From positions 1 to 9,277 of the forward strand of contig JAQVPT010000130.1 in assembly GCA_028701945.1 (NCBI GenBank): a stretch of DNA of 9,277 bases, given 5' to 3'. The position numbers were made by a program, and so were the translations under genes. Positions 7,229 through 9,277 of this stretch are shown in pieces. Under the pieces are notes generated by a model, which was not told the DNA's origin, ran no database searches, and saw nothing but the letters and a program-made list of their open reading frames with translations. This DNA comes from Bacteroidales bacterium. GTDB lineage: Bacteria; Bacteroidota; Bacteroidia; Bacteroidales; ML635J-15. Each line of letters starts with the position of its first letter. Position 1 is the first letter of the stretch.

Positions 7229-8269
7229 ATGAGAAAAATGAAACATATTATTTTTACATTTACTTTTATAGTAATTGCTTTGAGACTATTTTCACAAATT
7301 CCTGCGGGTTATTATGATAGTGCAGAAGGCTTAGAAGGAGACGCATTACGACAATCTCTCCATAATATTATTGATGGGCATAGTGTTGTTTCATACAATG
7401 GTCTGTGGAGCGTATATGAGGATTCTGATTTACGTCCAGACGGTAAGATTTGGGATATGTATTCTACTTGTACTTTTACTTTTGGTAGCGACCAATGTGG
7501 AAGTTATCAAAATATTTGTGATTGTTATAATAGAGAACATACTGTCCCTAAGAGTTGGTTCAATGATGCAAGCCCAATGGTATCTGATGCACACCATATA
7601 GTGCCAACTGACGGGAAAGTAAACGGCTATCGTTCTAATTATCCTTATGGGGAGTGTAGCTCAGGAACAACGTATGGTACTGGGAAACGAGGTTCCTGCA
7701 CTTATCCTGGATATAGTGGAACTGTCTTTGAACCTGCGGATGAATATAAAGGGGACTTTGCACGAATTTATTTTTATTCAGCTACTCGTTATATGGACGT
7801 TATATCTAATTGGTCAGGTGAATCTTTTAGTGGGAATGACTTTACTGATTGGACAAGAAAAATGTTGTTAGACTGGCATCACAACGACCCTGTCTCTCAA
7901 AAGGAGATTGATAGAAACAATGCGATTCATGATTATCAGTACAATCGTAATCCGTTTATTGATAATCCTACTTGGGCTGACGCTATATGGGATCCAGATT
8001 ACCTAACAAGTTATGCGGAGTTGACAAATGCCCTTGTTCAAGTTTATCCTAATCCTGCTAAAGAGTATATCGAGATAACACAAAGCTCAACTGAAAATAA
8101 AGAAACCTCTGTTTTTATTACCGATATAAGTGGTAGAATACTTATTAGTACTACAATGCAACAGAATACTACAATTAGTCTGCGAGGCATTCCACAGGGA
8201 GTTTATTTTGTCATTATTAACAGTTCTGCTGGGAAGAGAATTATTAAGAAAATAGCAGTAATAGATTAA
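7229..8269 (+). CDS. Secreted endonuclease I family nuclease with T9SS sorting domain
   Basis: This 346-residue exported protein begins with a signal peptide (charged MRKMKH, hydrophobic core to about residue 21, probable cleavage near FSQ at 21-23). The body matches the endonuclease I family (EndA/NucM/Dns type, beta-beta-alpha-metal fold): NREHTVPKSWF at 101-111, DAHHIVPTDGKVNGYRSNYP at 120-139, FEPADEYKGDFARIYFYS at 167-184 and NRNPFIDNP at 239-247. H104, H122/H123 and N132 are the likely catalytic and metal-binding set. Six cysteines (81, 90, 97, 99, 143, 157) suggest disulfides, as expected outside the cytoplasm. The C-terminus from about 268 is a type A T9SS sorting domain (VYPNPAKEYIEI, later GVYFVIINSSAGKRIIKKIAV). 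It probably degrades extracellular DNA or RNA for nutrients or biofilm turnover. It follows purN by 37 bases, with no functional link apparent. Confidence 0.93.
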   Translation: MRKMKHIIFTFTFIVIALRLFSQIPAGYYDSAEGLEGDALRQSLHNIIDGHSVVSYNGLWSVYEDSDLRPDGKIWDMYSTCTFTFGSDQCGSYQNICDCYNREHTVPKSWFNDASPMVSDAHHIVPTDGKVNGYRSNYPYGECSSGTTYGTGKRGSCTYPGYSGTVFEPADEYKGDFARIYFYSATRYMDVISNWSGESFSGNDFTDWTRKMLLDWHHNDPVSQKEIDRNNAIHDYQYNRNPFIDNPTWADAIWDPDYLTSYAELTNALVQVYPNPAKEYIEITQSSTENKETSVFITDISGRILISTTMQQNTTISLRGIPQGVYFVIINSSAGKRIIKKIAVID

Positions 8270-8270
8270 A

Positions 8271-8417
8271 TAGTGTCTGTCTATAATGTTCGATTTCTGC
8301 GTTATGCTTGAATTGGCAACCAGTCATTTACAAAAATAAACTCCTGGTTACCAATATTTCGCAAGCCTTGAACTCGAACATTATAGCTCAGACACTTGAC
8401 TTTATGGACAGACACTA
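8271..8417. mobile_element. Miniature inverted-repeat (MITE/REP-like) element, non-coding
   Basis: The ends are an exact 11-base inverted repeat, TAGTGTCTGTC (8271-8281) and GACAGACACTA (8407-8417). If the outer TA belongs to the target, the element is GTGTCTGTC...GACAGACAC flanked by TA on both sides, the duplication pattern of IS630/Tc1-type insertions. Inside is a long hairpin: TATAATGTTCGA (8282-8293) pairs perfectly with 8374-8385, GCTTG (8306-8310) with CAAGC (8362-8366), and ATTGGCAACCAG (8312-8323) with CTGGTTACCAAT (8344-8355) with one mismatch, around a 20-base loop. No open frame of note lies within. It begins two bases after the nuclease stop and may also serve as a transcription terminator. 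The family was not identified; mobility is inferred from structure alone. Confidence 0.6.
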
Positions 8418-8448
8418 AATAGTATTTGTAAATAAAGTCAAGTGTATG
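8389..8448. repeat. Second large palindrome overlapping the element's right end
   Basis: The 29 bases at 8389-8417 are matched by the reverse complement of 8420-8448 at 24 of 29 positions, with a two-base AA centre at 8418-8419. The core is a perfect 14-base arm pair: ACACTTGACTTTAT at 8392-8405 and ATAAAGTCAAGTGT at 8432-8445. The sequence could fold into a long hairpin that competes with the one centred near 8333, because CAGACACT (8389-8396) belongs to both. The right arm carries all the degeneration relative to the element end, as expected for an old, decayed inverted copy. Confidence 0.65.
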
Positions 8449-8551
8449 TGCAAATTTGTTTATTCTCAATTTCCGATTACAGAATTTTCCTCCGTTGGGG
8501 TGCGATACTACAATTATTTCTAATTTTTTAACATATCTTATAATATTTAGT
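8449..8551. other. Non-coding AT-rich remainder of the spacer
   Basis: Between the palindromes and the SIMPL-domain gene no open frame or RNA gene could be supported. The one outstanding item is a short G/C-rich patch at 8489-8505 (12 of 17 bases G or C) in otherwise very AT-rich sequence. It could be a remnant of another element or part of a leader, but nothing identifies it. Confidence 0.4.
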
Positions 8552-8559
8552 TATTTTTG
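8552..8559 (+). promoter_or_regulatory. Candidate -7 element for the SIMPL-domain gene
   Basis: TATTTTTG matches the Bacteroidota -7 consensus TAnnTTTG exactly and lies 23 bases before the ATG, giving a short leader of roughly 17 bases. At the expected -33 spacing there is only a T-run without the G of TTTG, so the upstream box is poor. The hairpins just upstream separate this gene from the nuclease, which makes an independent promoter plausible. Confidence 0.38.
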
Positions 8560-8582
8560 AGCTTAAACTAAATTATCAGTCT

Positions 8583-9277
8583 ATGAAAAATCTATTCCTT
8601 TATGTCGTTTTGATGACCATTACATTAAGTTCTTTTGCACAAGGTGCTGGAAATTGGGCTTTCCAAAGCAAAACAAATTCGTTTTCAAATACGGAATCCT
8701 CTTTTGGTGGTAATGGGGGGTTAAGTGATTATGAGGTAAATAGCTCGTATTATCAGCCAAATTATTATGGTGCAAACGATACTGTAATTTACATTCAAGT
8801 AAAAGCACTTATGAATGTGATGCCCGATACTTACATATTAATTCTTGGACTTTCGCAAATATCTGATAAGCTTGAAACTTGCTTTGAATTAATAGATCAA
8901 CGAATTGAGGCATTTATTCACGAAGGTCAGATAAACTCTGATGATATTTATGTTGATTTTATTTCGCAAACTCCAATATTTGCCCGAGAAAGAGAGAAGA
9001 AAATTTTTAGCAAGAAATATGTTGAAGTTCCTAAGGGGTTTGAAATTAAAAAGAATATCCACATTAGATTTACAGATAGTGAGGCGGCTGATAAATATCT
9101 GAAGATTGCTGCAAAAAACGAAATTTATGATATTATTAGGGTAGATTATATTGTAAATAATCATAGAGCAGTTTATGATAGCATCAGGCAGGAGTGTATA
9201 AAACTTGTAAATATGCAAGTAGGAGACTATAAAAGAATGGGACTTGGTTTTGAGGCAGATTATACCTCAATGGAGAC
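8583..9277 (+). CDS. Secreted SIMPL-domain (DUF541) protein, 3' end cut by the window
   Basis: The frame opens at ATG 8583 and runs without a stop through 231 codons to the window edge, so it is partial. Residues 1-19 form a signal peptide (MKNLFLYVVLMTITLSSFA, then Q). A Ser/Asn/Gly/Tyr-rich stretch without clear fold follows at 21-66. From about 67 the pattern fits a SIMPL/DUF541 domain: a first strand DTVIYIQVKA, the MPDTYILILGL segment (80-90), a helix (93-113), INSDDIYVDFISQTP (117-131), GFEIKKNIHIRF (152-163) and a second half with IYDIIRVDYIVNNH (181-194). SIMPL proteins are periplasmic or surface proteins of poorly defined role, some linked to oxidative stress or outer-membrane functions. 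The last helix is less Ala/Lys-rich than usual, so divergence is likely. Minus-strand frames opposite it are shadows. Confidence 0.75.
   Translation, partial: MKNLFLYVVLMTITLSSFAQGAGNWAFQSKTNSFSNTESSFGGNGGLSDYEVNSSYYQPNYYGANDTVIYIQVKALMNVMPDTYILILGLSQISDKLETCFELIDQRIEAFIHEGQINSDDIYVDFISQTPIFAREREKKIFSKKYVEVPKGFEIKKNIHIRFTDSEAADKYLKIAAKNEIYDIIRVDYIVNNHRAVYDSIRQECIKLVNMQVGDYKRMGLGFEADYTSME

Noticed and set aside
7371..7871. Two plus-strand frames inside the nuclease gene
   Set aside because: Both overlap the nuclease in another frame, lack homology-like features and are explained by the real gene.
8889..9218. Minus-strand open frame of 109 codons
   Set aside because: It lies opposite the SIMPL-domain gene, which has a signal peptide and a domain-like pattern. 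The reverse frame shows no recognisable motif and is a shadow.

Overview
The window looks like core chromosome of a low-GC member of the Bacteroidota, probably Bacteroidales or a near relative. The evidence is the acpP-fabF-rnc-IPExxxVDY gene order, a purN of the HPALLPKYGGKGMYG type, a secreted endonuclease with a type IX secretion (T9SS) C-terminal sorting domain, TAnnTTTG-type promoter elements, and the lack of Shine-Dalgarno sequences before most starts.

From the left end to about 6.44 kb everything is on the minus strand and reads as one long, tightly packed run: acpP, fabF, rnc, an IPExxxVDY-family protein, a 14-helix polysaccharide flippase/exporter, a small one-helix membrane protein, mutL, and apparently the first codons of another gene running off the left edge. 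Spacings are 27, 8, 31, 11 and 72 bases, then a one-base stop/start overlap into mutL. The run joins fatty-acid elongation (ACP and KAS II), RNA processing (RNase III), envelope glycan export and mismatch repair. These genes are probably co-transcribed because of conserved order rather than shared function.

A 153-base AT-rich divergent spacer separates acpP from purN. The plus-strand side holds purN (purine synthesis), a secreted endonuclease I with a T9SS tail, a 313-base non-coding spacer, and the 5' part of a secreted SIMPL-domain (DUF541) protein cut by the right edge.

The spacer at 8270-8582 is the least ordinary part. It contains a 147-base element with 11-base perfect terminal inverted repeats and a long internal hairpin. 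Its right end is mirrored by a second, partly degenerate inverted copy, so two large hairpins overlap and share sequence. It looks like a miniature, non-coding transposable element (MITE/REP-like), possibly two copies meeting tail to tail. Among the proteins, the odd points are substitutions at usual metal-binding positions of RNase III and MutL. I saw no CRISPR array, tRNA, rRNA, defence system or intact transposase, and no clearly new multi-gene system.
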